A stretch of DNA of 64,000 nt from Streptomyces mangrovisoli (GTDB lineage Bacteria > Actinomycetota > Actinomycetes > Streptomycetales > Streptomycetaceae): NCBI RefSeq assembly GCF_000974985.2, contig NZ_LAVA02000019.1:1-64000 (forward strand). Direction: 5' to 3'. The notes under the pieces are model-generated. The model made no database searches, was not told where the DNA came from, and saw only the letters and a program-made list of their open reading frames with translations. Positions 52,972-61,048 of the stretch are shown in pieces (the stretch's first letter is position 1; each line of letters opens with the position of its first letter). A program made the translations under genes and the position numbers.

Positions 52972-53475
52972 ATGCCCCAGCTCGCCCTGTACACCTTCGG
53001 CGTCCTGAAGTCGCCGCTCGCCGATCCCGGGCCTCTCACACGCGAGTTCTACGACACCGGCGAGGCCGTCTACCGGACGATCAGCCGGCGCCCCGGGTAC
53101 CTCGCGCATGCAGAAGCGGCAGGCGGTGACCGGGGCGTGCTGTTCGAGGCGGACTGGGGTGCGTGGGGAGAGTTCGCCGTTCCCGCCTGGTACCGCAAGG
53201 GCCGTGGGGCGGACACCACCGCCCTGGCCACGACCCTGTCCCTCTGGACCGGCCTGCGCCCCGCCTTCGACGCCGTCTGCACCGGTCCGCACCGGGAGGC
53301 ACTGAACCGGCGTCACGACTGGTTCGAGAGGACCGAACACCCGACCCATGTGTGCTGGTGGGTCTCCGACGGCGTGACACCCCCCTGGCGGGACGGCGTC
53401 TCCAGGCTGGAACACCTCCACGCCCACGGCCCCGCGCCGCACGCCTTCACCTTCGCCCACCCGTTCGCGGCGTGA
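52972..53475 (+). CDS. DUF3291-type (monooxygenase-like) protein
   Basis: A 167-residue protein with the DUF3291 look: PQLALYTFGVLKSPLADPGP, then RPGYLAHAEAAGGDRGVLFE, a WTGLRPAFDAVCTGPHREAL helix and HPTHVCWWVSDGVTPPWRDG. This family has a dimeric ferredoxin-like fold related to antibiotic-biosynthesis monooxygenases, but no fixed function. AAGGAGA is 7 bp before ATG 52972. Its end overlaps the convergent gene by 29 bp. Confidence 0.75.
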   Translation: MPQLALYTFGVLKSPLADPGPLTREFYDTGEAVYRTISRRPGYLAHAEAAGGDRGVLFEADWGAWGEFAVPAWYRKGRGADTTALATTLSLWTGLRPAFDAVCTGPHREALNRRHDWFERTEHPTHVCWWVSDGVTPPWRDGVSRLEHLHAHGPAPHAFTFAHPFAA

Positions 53476-54226
53476 GCGCGACGCGGTGCCAGCGATCCCG
53501 TTCCGCCGCGTGGCTGCCCGACTCCGTCGCCAGGTCGGTCGCGGCCACGGCCTGCGGTGTGGGCTCACCGTCGCGGGTGAGGAGCGTCAACGGCCAGGTG
53601 GGGGAGGCGGGTTCAGCGCCGTCGTACGGGTGCCAGTCCCAGGGGCCGTCGAATCGCCACGCACGACCGTCGCGGTCGACGACCTCGTCGCCTTCTTCGA
53701 GGAACGCGTAGGGACGGAAGACCAGTTCGATGCTGATCGGTTCCTCCCCCGCCGGATCGAGCGTGGTGCCCTGGTCCTCCAACTCGGGGTCGTGGGCCTC
53801 GCCTTGCGGCAGAAGTTCGAGGTAGCAAGCGGGGCGGGGCAGCAGGCCTGTCACCAGCGGCGGGTCGAAGTGATACACGGACGCGATGTGCACGACGGTC
53901 GGCGGGATCCCCACCCGGCAGGCGTCACCCGCCCGCAGCGTGGCTTCCGCCGGCTCGGTCCGGAAGTACGAGCGGTCCCAGTCCTGGTCGGACGGGAGGG
54001 GCAGGGCGTAGTCGCCGTTCCAGGCGTAGGAGTGAGCCTCAGGGTCGACCGCGTTCCACGGCCACCTCACGGAGACATGCGAACGCGAGACCCCGGTGAC
54101 CGAGGCCTCGGTGAACGGGCACTCCAGCCGCACCACGTCGCCGGGACGGAACCGGACCGCGCCCCCCTCGGCGGCGCCGACGCCCATCGCCCGCCGCCCC
54201 GACGGCAGTTCCCGACCCGCACCCAT
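53447..54226 (-). CDS. uncharacterised protein
   Basis: A 259-residue soluble protein, beta-rich and acidic, opening with GAAEGGAVRFRPGDVVRLEC then TGVSRSHVSVRWPWNAVDPE. Later it has RAGDACRVGIPPTVVHIASV and RAWRFDGPWDWHPYDGAEPA. The FRPGDVVRLE start suggests a small beta-barrel domain. No function known. GAGGAGG lies 5-6 bp before ATG 54226; an upstream reading through the 7-bp repeat is not used. Confidence 0.65.
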   Translation of the reverse strand: MGAGRELPSGRRAMGVGAAEGGAVRFRPGDVVRLECPFTEASVTGVSRSHVSVRWPWNAVDPEAHSYAWNGDYALPLPSDQDWDRSYFRTEPAEATLRAGDACRVGIPPTVVHIASVYHFDPPLVTGLLPRPACYLELLPQGEAHDPELEDQGTTLDPAGEEPISIELVFRPYAFLEEGDEVVDRDGRAWRFDGPWDWHPYDGAEPASPTWPLTLLTRDGEPTPQAVAATDLATESGSHAAERDRWHRVALTPRTGGRR

Positions 54227-54247
54227 CACGCCCTCCTCGAAGTCCAC

Positions 54248-54289
54248 GGTCCGCGGTCCACGGTCCGCGGTCCGCGGTCCGCGGTCCGC
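54248..54289. repeat. 7-bp microsatellite, six copies
   Basis: GGTCC(G/A)C repeats at 54248, 54255, 54262, 54269, 54276 and 54283, just upstream of the preceding gene's ribosome site. Length variation here could alter its 5' leader. Confidence 0.8.
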
Positions 54290-54554
54290 GCCCAGCATCA
54301 CAGAATGCGCCATCACCGTCGGGCGCGGCGTTCGGGGCCCGCAGCCCGGGGCTGCCCGTCCGTCCTCTCGGCCGACCGAGGATCTCGTCCGGCGGACGCG
54401 AGAGGACCTCGCCCACCGGCTCACCCACGTCTTCGGCGAGGCGACCTGCCCGCGTCACGCCCGGCGTTTCTCCATCGCCGAGCAGATCGCGGGACAGGTC
54501 ACCGGGTCGGTCATCAAACAGGTCTCCGGTCCGGCCGGTTGACCGAGTGTCGGT

Positions 54555-55172
54555 TCACTCCGCGTCGACGCCCCCGACCGGCACAGGCACCAGCGCGCCG
54601 ACCAGGCGGCGAAGCAGCTCCGTGCGGTCGGTCGTCCGGGGGTGGTCCGCGGCGCCGTGCATCAGCAGATGATGGACCGTCCCGGTCAGCGCGAGCGCCA
54701 GCATCGGGCAGTCGGCGTCCGCGGCGACGCGGCCGAGGCGCTGTTCCGCCTCCAGGTACCGGGTCATCGCCGCCTCCACCGCGCCCGGCCCCGGCGCGCC
54801 CTCGGCCCACGCGTGCCCCACCCGTTCGGCGACCCGGGCCCGGGAGAGGGCCGTCGCCGCGATCTCGGGGCCGGTCGTGCCGAGCATGGCGAGAGCCGCG
54901 CCGGTCAGATTCTCGCGTACGCCGCCGTGACCGGCCCGGTCGGGCAGCGGGCCCACCTCGGCCGCGATCCGCGCGAAGCGGTCCAGGACCAGCTGGGCGA
55001 CGAAGTCGTCGAGGTCGGCGAAGTGGTTGTACAGCAGCCCCTTCGCGCAGCCCGCCTCCTCGGTGACGGCACGGTTCGTCAGTCCGGCCGGGCCCTCCCG
55101 GGCCAGAACCCGTTCCGCCGCGGCGAACAGCCGCTCCCGGACATCGGGGATCGCTACGCCGCGCGGTGACAT
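54555..55172 (-). CDS. TetR-family regulator
   Basis: A 205-residue repressor: PDVRERLFAAAERVLAREGP, then LTNRAVTEEAGCAKGLLYNH and the FADLDDFVAQLVLDRF helix. It is divergent from a SAM methyltransferase gene, with two copies of the same dyad in between. ATG 55172 has GGAGG 5 bp upstream; a 15-codon upstream extension is rejected because it runs into the operators. Ligand unknown. Confidence 0.88.
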   Translation of the reverse strand: MSPRGVAIPDVRERLFAAAERVLAREGPAGLTNRAVTEEAGCAKGLLYNHFADLDDFVAQLVLDRFARIAAEVGPLPDRAGHGGVRENLTGAALAMLGTTGPEIAATALSRARVAERVGHAWAEGAPGPGAVEAAMTRYLEAEQRLGRVAADADCPMLALALTGTVHHLLMHGAADHPRTTDRTELLRRLVGALVPVPVGGVDAE

Positions 55173-55199
55173 CCAGTCCTCCGGATTCGACACTTGCCA

Positions 55200-55244
55200 G
55201 TATGGGCAATCGCCCATACCGTGGGTATGGGCAGACGCCCATAC
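55200..55244. promoter_or_regulatory. two TetR operators, 25 bp apart
   Basis: GTATGGGC-aatc-GCCCATAC (55200-55219) and GTATGGGC-agac-GCCCATAC (55225-55244) have identical 8-bp arms and 4-bp spacers, with centres 25 bp apart. They sit between the divergent TetR and methyltransferase genes and are presumably bound cooperatively by the TetR protein. Confidence 0.8.
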
Positions 55245-55270
55245 TAGCCTCTCCGGCAGGAGCGATCCTC

Positions 55271-56131
55271 ATGCGTGAGCTCGTCAACACCGCACAGTCC
55301 GAGGCGTGGAACGGCGACGAGGGCCGGCACTGGAGCGACCACCACGACCGGTGGAACGCCGTCAACGAAGGGTTCAACACCCCCCTCCTCGCGGCCGCCG
55401 CGATCGGCGCCGAGGACCGGGTGCTCGACGTCGGCTGCGGCACCGGGCAGACCACCCGGCTGGCCGCCCGAGCGGCGGCACGGGGCTCGGCCCTGGGACT
55501 GGACCTCTCCGCACCGATGCTCGCGACCGCCCGCACCCTGGCCGAGAAGGAGGATCTGGAGAACATCACGTTCGAGCAGGGCGACGCCCAGGTCCACCCG
55601 CTGCCGCCCGCCGCGTTCGACACGGCGGTGAGCCGCTTCGGCATCATGTTCTTCGCCGATCCGGTCGCGGCGTTCGCCAACATCGGCCGGGCCCTGCGCC
55701 CCGGCGGCCGGCTCGCCTTCGTCTGCATGGCGGACCCGGCCCGCTGCGAGTGGGCGCTGGTCCACGGCGCCGTACAGGCACGCCTGCCCCTCCCGCCGCA
55801 GGAGCCGGGCCCCGGGGGCGGACCCGGCATGTTCTCCCTCTCCGACCCGGCGGTCGTTCGCGAGGTCCTCGGCGCGGCCGGGTTCGGCGACGTACGCCTG
55901 GAGTCCGTGGAGGCACTCGGCGCGTTCGGACGGGACGCCGACGACGCCGCCGACCATCTGCTGGGGTCCGGACCCGGCCGCCATCTCGTGAACGCGCTCG
56001 GCCCGACCGGCACCGCGGACGCGGCCGGCCAGGTGCGCGCCGCGATGTCCGCCGTCCTCGCCGGCCACGCGGGCTCCGGCCCCGTACGGCTGCGCACCTC
56101 CGCATGGCTGGTCACCGCCGCCCGCCGCTGA
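55271..56131 (+). CDS. class I SAM-dependent methyltransferase
   Basis: A 286-residue methyltransferase. Motif I is DRVLDVGCGTGQTTRLAARA; the acidic loop (LGLDLSAPML), FDTAVSRFGIMFFADPVAAF and ALRPGGRLAFVCMADP follow in the UbiE/COQ5-like order. It probably methylates a small molecule. AGGAG is 8 bp before ATG 55271. Control by the divergent TetR through the twin operators suggests induction by a compound it may modify and detoxify. Confidence 0.87.
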   Translation: MRELVNTAQSEAWNGDEGRHWSDHHDRWNAVNEGFNTPLLAAAAIGAEDRVLDVGCGTGQTTRLAARAAARGSALGLDLSAPMLATARTLAEKEDLENITFEQGDAQVHPLPPAAFDTAVSRFGIMFFADPVAAFANIGRALRPGGRLAFVCMADPARCEWALVHGAVQARLPLPPQEPGPGGGPGMFSLSDPAVVREVLGAAGFGDVRLESVEALGAFGRDADDAADHLLGSGPGRHLVNALGPTGTADAAGQVRAAMSAVLAGHAGSGPVRLRTSAWLVTAARR

Positions 56132-56167
56132 CCGGCCACGGGCGCACGCGATGTCAGTGGCGCCTGT

Positions 56168-56173
56168 GACACT
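56168..56173 (+). promoter_or_regulatory. -10 element of a leaderless gene
   Basis: GACACT ends 6 nt before GTG 56180; no ribosome site is present. Confidence 0.45.
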
Positions 56174-56179
56174 GCCCGT

Positions 56180-57652
56180 GTGACCAACGAGACCGCCGCG
56201 GTCCCTTCCGGCCGCCCCCTCGACTCGCTGCCGCCCGCCGCGCGGGACGGCATCGCCGGTACGGACTGGGCCGGTTTGCCGCACCGCTGCACGGGGCGGC
56301 ACAACGTGCCCGACACGCCCGACATCCTCATCGGGGTGCTCGACGCCGACCCCGGCCGCCGTGTGCGGGCCGTCGGTGATCTGTACCGACTGCTCCTCGA
56401 CGGAGAGCGGGTCTTCCCGGCGACCGCCCCGGCCGCTCTCGTGGTCGCGGCCCTGCTCGACGACCCGCGCACGCTCGTGGAGGATCGGTGGGACCGCAGA
56501 GCGGGGCGCCGGCCGCTCCGCGCGGAACTGCTCAACTGGCTGGCCTCGTTCGCCGACACCGCCCGCCTGGAGGAGGCCGACGGTGCCGGGACGGCGCGGG
56601 ACCTGGCGGCGGCGCGTGCGGTGCGGCCGAGCCTCCACGGTCTCGTCGCCCGCTACTGCGAGGCCGACGACGTGCGAGTGCGGGAAGCCGCCCTCGCCGC
56701 CACCGCGCTGCTGACGGAGGACCCCACTCTCGTCTCGTGCGCACGGCGTCACGCGCCTGCCGTCCGTGACGTCCTGGCCACGAGCGCGGACTCCTACCAC
56801 CGGTGGATCGCCCGGTCTCGACTGGCGGCCTGGGGTGAGGACATCACCGGCCTGGTCACCGCGGAGGAGGAGCGCCGGGCCGCCCTGGACCGGGCCCACG
56901 CGTCGGCGGACGACCCCTGGGCCGAGGACTCCGAGCAGGCGGCGCGCTTCCTGGCCGAACAGCCCGAGGACACCGCCGCCCTGGAACCGCCCGGACGCCG
57001 GCTCTCTCGTCGGACGACACCTGCGCCGACGGCGGCGGCCCGACCCCGGTCACCCCACGGGCCGCCGGCCCCATCCCCGTCACCCCACAGGCCGCCGCCC
57101 GAACCGCCCGTGGCCGTCCCGGGGAGCGCCCCGGGGCATCGGGGCGCGTGGCGCATCGCCAGAAGTGAGGAGCGCGCCGAGTGGACGTTCACCCCGTACA
57201 TCGGGGTCGGCCCGCTGCACTTCGGGATGGCCCTGGAGGAGATCACCGGCGTGCTCGGTGCGGGGCCGACCGTCTCGTCGTACACCCATGAAGACGGTGA
57301 ACGACGCCTGGTCCACGCGGACTTCCCCACGACCGGGATCAGATGTCTTTTCCGGGGCGACCGCTTGGGGTGCGTGGCCGTCGACGCGCTCACCGGGCCC
57401 CAGGTGCGACTGGGCGCGGTCCCGCTGACCGGGTGCGCGCCCTCGCGTGTCGAGGCGTGGCTCGTCCACCGTACGACGACGCCGGACAGCCTGCGGTACA
57501 GCCCGGCCGGCGACCCCGTCCTCGCCGACCTGGGCCTGGCGATACGGACCCAGCGGGCCGGGGACCTGGTCCTGACCCGGCCACTGTTCCTGCTGCACGA
57601 CTGGCTCGACCTGTGGCACTCGCTGCCCGCCCGCGAGTGGCACCACTTCTAG
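56180..57652 (+). CDS. HEAT-like repeat protein fused to an uncharacterised C-terminal domain
   Basis: A 490-residue two-part protein. Residues 1-270 are helical and HEAT/armadillo-like (DWAGLPHRCTGRHNVPDTPD, then AVGDLYRLLLDGERVFPATA and VREAALAATALLTEDPTLVS). A Pro/Arg/Ser linker spans about 270-325. The last 150 residues start TFTPYIGVGPLHFGMALEEI and contain FRGDRLGCVAVDALTG and FLLHDWLDLWHSLPARE. This C-terminal domain with its VGPLxFGM opening resembles small stand-alone Streptomyces proteins of unknown function. Leaderless expression is likely. The gene overlaps the convergent methyltransferase by 4 bp. Confidence 0.68.
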   Translation: MTNETAAVPSGRPLDSLPPAARDGIAGTDWAGLPHRCTGRHNVPDTPDILIGVLDADPGRRVRAVGDLYRLLLDGERVFPATAPAALVVAALLDDPRTLVEDRWDRRAGRRPLRAELLNWLASFADTARLEEADGAGTARDLAAARAVRPSLHGLVARYCEADDVRVREAALAATALLTEDPTLVSCARRHAPAVRDVLATSADSYHRWIARSRLAAWGEDITGLVTAEEERRAALDRAHASADDPWAEDSEQAARFLAEQPEDTAALEPPGRRLSRRTTPAPTAAARPRSPHGPPAPSPSPHRPPPEPPVAVPGSAPGHRGAWRIARSEERAEWTFTPYIGVGPLHFGMALEEITGVLGAGPTVSSYTHEDGERRLVHADFPTTGIRCLFRGDRLGCVAVDALTGPQVRLGAVPLTGCAPSRVEAWLVHRTTTPDSLRYSPAGDPVLADLGLAIRTQRAGDLVLTRPLFLLHDWLDLWHSLPAREWHHF

Positions 57653-58485
57653 CGCGCGGTGCGGCGGCGTTCGCCCGGCACCTCGACGACGAAGAACAGG
57701 AAGCAGGGCCTGGTAGCGAGCTCGTGGAACTGATCGGGGAACAGCTCGCGGGCGGCCGGGTCCGGCTGGGGCTCGCTGATGGCGGAGAGACGGAAACCGG
57801 CGGCGGTGAACGCGTCGGTCATCGCGTGCAACGGCTTGCGCCAGAACGTCATCGGGTACGGCCGGCCGTCGAAGGTCCACTCGAAGGCATAGCTGGTGGT
57901 CGCGGAGTAGTCGGGGCGGGGTTCGCGGAACGTGTAGGCCACGAACGGGTGGTCCACCGACGCGATCAGCCGGCCGCCGGGCCCGAGCACGCGCCGCACC
58001 TCGGCCAGCGCGGGCCCCCAGTCCTCCAGGTAGTGCAGCACGAGGGACGCCAGCACGTCGTCGAACGCACCGTCCTCGAACGGCAGTCGCTCCCGCAGAT
58101 CGGCCAGGTGCAGGGCCACGTCGTCGCCCAACCGCCGTCTGGCCAGCGCCAGCATCCCGGCGCTGGCGTCGATGCCGGTGACCTGCGCGCCACGGTCGCG
58201 CAGCGCGGCGGACAGCGGGCCGGAGCCACAACCGGCGTCCAGGACGCGGCGGCCGGCCACGTCTCCGGCGAGGGCGAGCATCGCGGGCCGCTCGTAGTAG
58301 GCGTTGACGAGGTTGTGCTCGTTCTCCGCCGCGTACGCCTCGGCGAAACGGTCGTAGTCGTTGGCCCGGTCCGGGCGTCGAGGCCGGGCCGAGCCGTCCG
58401 CCGCGGCCGCATCCGCCGCCGCCTCAACCGCAGCCGCAGCCGCAGCCGCAGCAGTCGCCTCGGCCATGTCGTCCACGTCGGTCAC
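57649..58485 (-). CDS. class I SAM-dependent methyltransferase
   Basis: A 278-residue methyltransferase with RRVLDAGCGSGPLSAALRDR, VTGIDASAGMLALARRRLGD, DDVLASLVLHYLEDWGPALA and VLGPGGRLIASVDHPFVAYT. It is close to methyltransferase-11 type enzymes of unknown substrate. GTG 58485 is chosen; the first 40 residues form a poly-alanine tract (GCN repeat at about 58420-58450), and an ATG at 58467 is an alternative. The gene is separated from the VOC gene upstream by 94 bp. Confidence 0.83.
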   Translation of the reverse strand: MTDVDDMAEATAAAAAAAAVEAAADAAAADGSARPRRPDRANDYDRFAEAYAAENEHNLVNAYYERPAMLALAGDVAGRRVLDAGCGSGPLSAALRDRGAQVTGIDASAGMLALARRRLGDDVALHLADLRERLPFEDGAFDDVLASLVLHYLEDWGPALAEVRRVLGPGGRLIASVDHPFVAYTFREPRPDYSATTSYAFEWTFDGRPYPMTFWRKPLHAMTDAFTAAGFRLSAISEPQPDPAARELFPDQFHELATRPCFLFFVVEVPGERRRTAR

Positions 58486-58540
58486 TCCGGCCCGCTCCCC
58501 CACCGCCTGACGCCCCGCGCCCTCGCCCCGCCCGACCGCG

Positions 58541-58580
58541 CACCCGCACTCGACCGCACTCAACCGCAATCAACCGCACT
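58541..58580. repeat. 10-bp tandem repeat, four copies
   Basis: CGACCGCACT-like decamers run at 58541, 58551, 58561 and 58571 up to the stop codon of the VOC gene. Confidence 0.7.
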
Positions 58581-59014
58581 CAGTCGAGGCAGAACTCGTT
58601 GCCCTCGATGTCCTGCATCACGATGCACGACTCGTTGTACTCGTCGGCGAGCAGCACACGTTCGCGCACCGCGCCGAGCGCCAGCAGCCGGGTGCACTCG
58701 GCCTGGAGCGCGGCCAGGCGCTCCTCCCCCACGAGCCCGGTGCCGACCCGCACATCGAGGTGCACCCGGTTCTTGACGACCTTCCCCTCGGGGACCCGCT
58801 GGAAGTACAGCCGCGGGCCCTCTCCCGTGGGGTCCTGGCACACGAATCCGGCGCCCTGCCGCTCGGGCGGCAGCGAGCGGTCGTAGTCGTCCCAGGTGGC
58901 GAACCCGTCCGGGGGCGGCGGTACGACGTACCCCAGCACCTCGCACCAGAACCGGGCCACGCGCTCGGGATCCGCGCAGTCGAAGGTGACTTGGAACTTC
59001 TTGATCGACGGCAT
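58580..59014 (-). CDS. VOC-family (glyoxalase/bleomycin-resistance-like) protein
   Basis: A 144-residue protein with two beta-alpha-beta-beta-beta units: FQVTFDCADPERVARFWCEV, GFVCQDPTGEGPRLYFQRVP, NRVHLDVRVG and DIEGNEFCLD. The C-terminal EGNEFCLD carries the usual metal-ligand glutamate. It may bind or modify a small toxic molecule; none is known. ATG 59014 has TATCGT ending 6 nt upstream and no ribosome site, so it is leaderless; the terminator of the upstream gene lies immediately before the promoter. Confidence 0.83.
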   Translation of the reverse strand: MPSIKKFQVTFDCADPERVARFWCEVLGYVVPPPPDGFATWDDYDRSLPPERQGAGFVCQDPTGEGPRLYFQRVPEGKVVKNRVHLDVRVGTGLVGEERLAALQAECTRLLALGAVRERVLLADEYNESCIVMQDIEGNEFCLD

Positions 59015-59020
59015 CGGCGC

Positions 59021-59026
59021 ACGATA
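59021..59026 (-). promoter_or_regulatory. -10 element of the VOC gene
   Basis: Minus-strand TATCGT ends 6 nt before ATG 59014. Confidence 0.5.
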
Positions 59027-59032
59027 GCAGCA

Positions 59033-59068
59033 GAAAAGGCGGGCCGCCCTGGGATCGGCGGCCCGCCT
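59033..59068 (-). terminator. intrinsic terminator after the lamin-tail gene
   Basis: Minus-strand arms AGGCGGGCCGCC and GGCGGCCCGCCT (12 bp, perfect) around an 8-nt loop are followed by TTTTCTG. This is the clearest intrinsic terminator in the window, and it insulates the VOC promoter. Confidence 0.8.
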
Positions 59069-59135
59069 CCTCACCTCGTCGTCCGGCCGGTGTCATGGCC
59101 GGTCACCGGTCACCGTCCGGCGACCGCGGCCGGGG

Positions 59136-59615
59136 TCAGCGGCGGAAGTGACCGCCGCGGTGGTCGCGGCCCCACGAAACGACGTCAACGAGGCGGCCGT
59201 GGTCGTTGCGCAGGGTCGCGGTGTCGACCGTGTCCCAGACCTCGCGACGGCGGTCCTGGAACAGGTCGTGCCGCGAGTCACGGCCGACGCCGGTGTGCAC
59301 CCGCACGCTGTCGTGTCCGGCCAGCCGCACGTGGCGGAAGGTGTAGGTGTGACCGTCCCGGTCCGACAGGGTCCAGCCGTCGAGGTCGACCGTGCGCCGG
59401 GTGTCGTTCGTGATCTCCACCCACTCCTGGTTCAGGGCGCGCGGCGAGCGGTCGTGGCCGCGTACGGAGTGCTGCACGTCCGAGATGGACACGTCGGCGT
59501 GCGGGCGGCCGGGGTTGTGGTCGGCGGCGGAGGCCGGCAGCGCTGCCGCGCCCACGACGGCGGCGGCCACGGCGCCGGCGGCGAACAGACGGCGGGCAGT
59601 GGAAGAAACGGACAC
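59136..59615 (-). CDS. secreted lamin-tail-domain protein
   Basis: A 159-residue secreted protein. The signal peptide is RRLFAAGAVAAAVVGAAALP followed by ASA. The mature part is one lamin-tail-type beta sandwich: LNQEWVEITNDTRRTVDLDG, WTLSDRDGHTYTFRHVRLAG, then VDTATLRNDHGRLVDVVSW. Bacterial LTD proteins occur at the cell surface and in nucleases; no catalytic domain is attached here. GTG 59615 follows GAAGGGGG. It appears monocistronic, ending at a strong terminator. Confidence 0.85.
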   Translation of the reverse strand: MSVSSTARRLFAAGAVAAAVVGAAALPASAADHNPGRPHADVSISDVQHSVRGHDRSPRALNQEWVEITNDTRRTVDLDGWTLSDRDGHTYTFRHVRLAGHDSVRVHTGVGRDSRHDLFQDRRREVWDTVDTATLRNDHGRLVDVVSWGRDHRGGHFRR

Positions 59616-60093
59616 GGGGTCCCCCTTCGTTGGTGCGCACACCCGCCCTGACCAGGGTGGTGACACCCCGGCCGGGCCGGATGCGTGGTGCTGGTGTGTG
59701 GCCGGTCGGCCGCACAGGGGCAACCTTGCCCGTCCGATGGGGGCGATGTGTGAGACATGCGTGGACGATTACATTTCGCGCAGGTTTCTGTGACACTCAC
59801 CTGCAATGACCATTCATGCGGTGAATGCACCAAGTTGACGCCGCGTCGGACCCACTTCCCTTGAGGGCATTGGGCACAGAGCACCATCCGGCCGACCCTG
59901 CCGGCGCCGGACGGAAAGGGCGTTCACCCGAAAGTGAGTAACAGAGCCCGTGCCGCCGCGCGGGCCGCGTGGCGCCCGGCCGCGCGACGGGCGTCACGCG
60001 GCGCCCGGTGAGGCGACGGCCCACGCACCGCCCGGCCGGACGACGGCCCACGCACCGCCCGGCCGGGCGACGGCCCGGACCCCGGCGCGGCCG
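59616..60093. other. intergenic region with a dyad and a 27-bp repeat
   Basis: About 480 bp without a gene. A dyad CATTCA-tgcgg-TGAATG at 59811-59827 lies in a relatively AT-rich part upstream of the lamin-tail gene. Towards the M56 gene a 27-bp tandem repeat begins at 60014, 60041 and 60068 (CGACGGCCCACGCACC-like). Confidence 0.6.
60014..60081. repeat. 27-bp tandem repeat, about 2.5 copies
   Basis: Units opening CGACGGCCCACGCACC and ending CCCGGCCGG(A/G) start at 60014 and 60041, with a partial copy at 60068, just past the end of the M56 peptidase gene. Confidence 0.75.
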
Positions 60094-61038
60094 TCACATG
60101 CCCACGTTCTCCAGCAGGGCGTGCAGATCCTGTACGGCGTCGACCGTGGCGAACGCGGCCACGGCAAGCACGGCCGCCGTCGCCACGGCGATCAGCCGGT
60201 GCCGCTTCAGCGGCGGGGCGAGCAGCGCGGCGACCCGCCGCGGCACGGGCCCGGCGCCGGTGAGCGCGGTGCGGCGGCGGAGGCTGCCGCGGATGCCGAA
60301 CACGGCGCCGTCGGCACGCTCGCGGGGCCGGCGGGCGGCCAGGGCGGCCTTGCCCACCGTGCGCGCGACCCGCCCGCGGTCCCCGCTCGCGGCCGCGGCG
60401 CTCTCGTCGGCCCAGCGCTCGATCGTGTACAGCACGGCGTCGGCCAGCGGTCGCAGCAGCGGGTTGGCGGCGGCACCGAACTGCGCCACGGCGACGAACG
60501 CGTAGTGGTGGCCTGTCAGATGGGCACGTTCATGGGTGAACAGGATGTTGCGCTCGCGCGTATCGAGGGTGTGCAACATGCCAGTGGAGACGACGACCCG
60601 GCCGGGTCGTCCGGGGATCGCGAACGCGTCGGGGGTGTCGTCCTCGACGACGACCAGACCGCCGTTCTCGGCGGGCATGCAGGCCGCTTCGAGGGCGGCC
60701 GCGGCCAGTGTGCGGGCGCGCCGCCACAGCATCCGGCCGACCGTCACGACGGCCGTGGCCGCCAGCAGCCCCGCGATCACGGCCACCGAGAACTCGTCCG
60801 GGTCGTCCCGCTGGGCGGCGCGTGCGGACCAGTGGCCGAGTGCGGCCAGTTCCGGCACGCGGATGAGGCCGGTGACGGCGAGCAGTCCCAGCGAGACGGT
60901 GCCGGCCACCCCGAGCACCAGGGCCGTGACGGTCAGCAGCCACGTCGCGAGCCGCGGCTCGCACCGCTCCGAGAGCGGGCGTGCCCCGAAGGGCGCGATG
61001 AACGACAGCAGGAGTGGAAGGTAGACGGCGATACGCAT
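60094..61038 (-). CDS. M56-family (BlaR1-like) membrane metallopeptidase
   Basis: A 314-residue membrane peptidase with about four hydrophobic helices, at residues 5-20, 35-60, 85-105 and near 285. The zinc motif is in ILFTHERAHLTGHHY (HExxH with the second glycine-histidine pair). There is no penicillin-binding sensor domain, so it is a short M56 protein. In BlaR1 systems the peptidase triggers removal of BlaI. It follows a BlaI-type repressor gene by 10 bp, so the pair forms a regulatory unit, presumably responding to an envelope signal. Confidence 0.88.
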   Translation of the reverse strand: MRIAVYLPLLLSFIAPFGARPLSERCEPRLATWLLTVTALVLGVAGTVSLGLLAVTGLIRVPELAALGHWSARAAQRDDPDEFSVAVIAGLLAATAVVTVGRMLWRRARTLAAAALEAACMPAENGGLVVVEDDTPDAFAIPGRPGRVVVSTGMLHTLDTRERNILFTHERAHLTGHHYAFVAVAQFGAAANPLLRPLADAVLYTIERWADESAAAASGDRGRVARTVGKAALAARRPRERADGAVFGIRGSLRRRTALTGAGPVPRRVAALLAPPLKRHRLIAVATAAVLAVAAFATVDAVQDLHALLENVGM

Positions 61039-61048
61039 CCGGGCGCTC

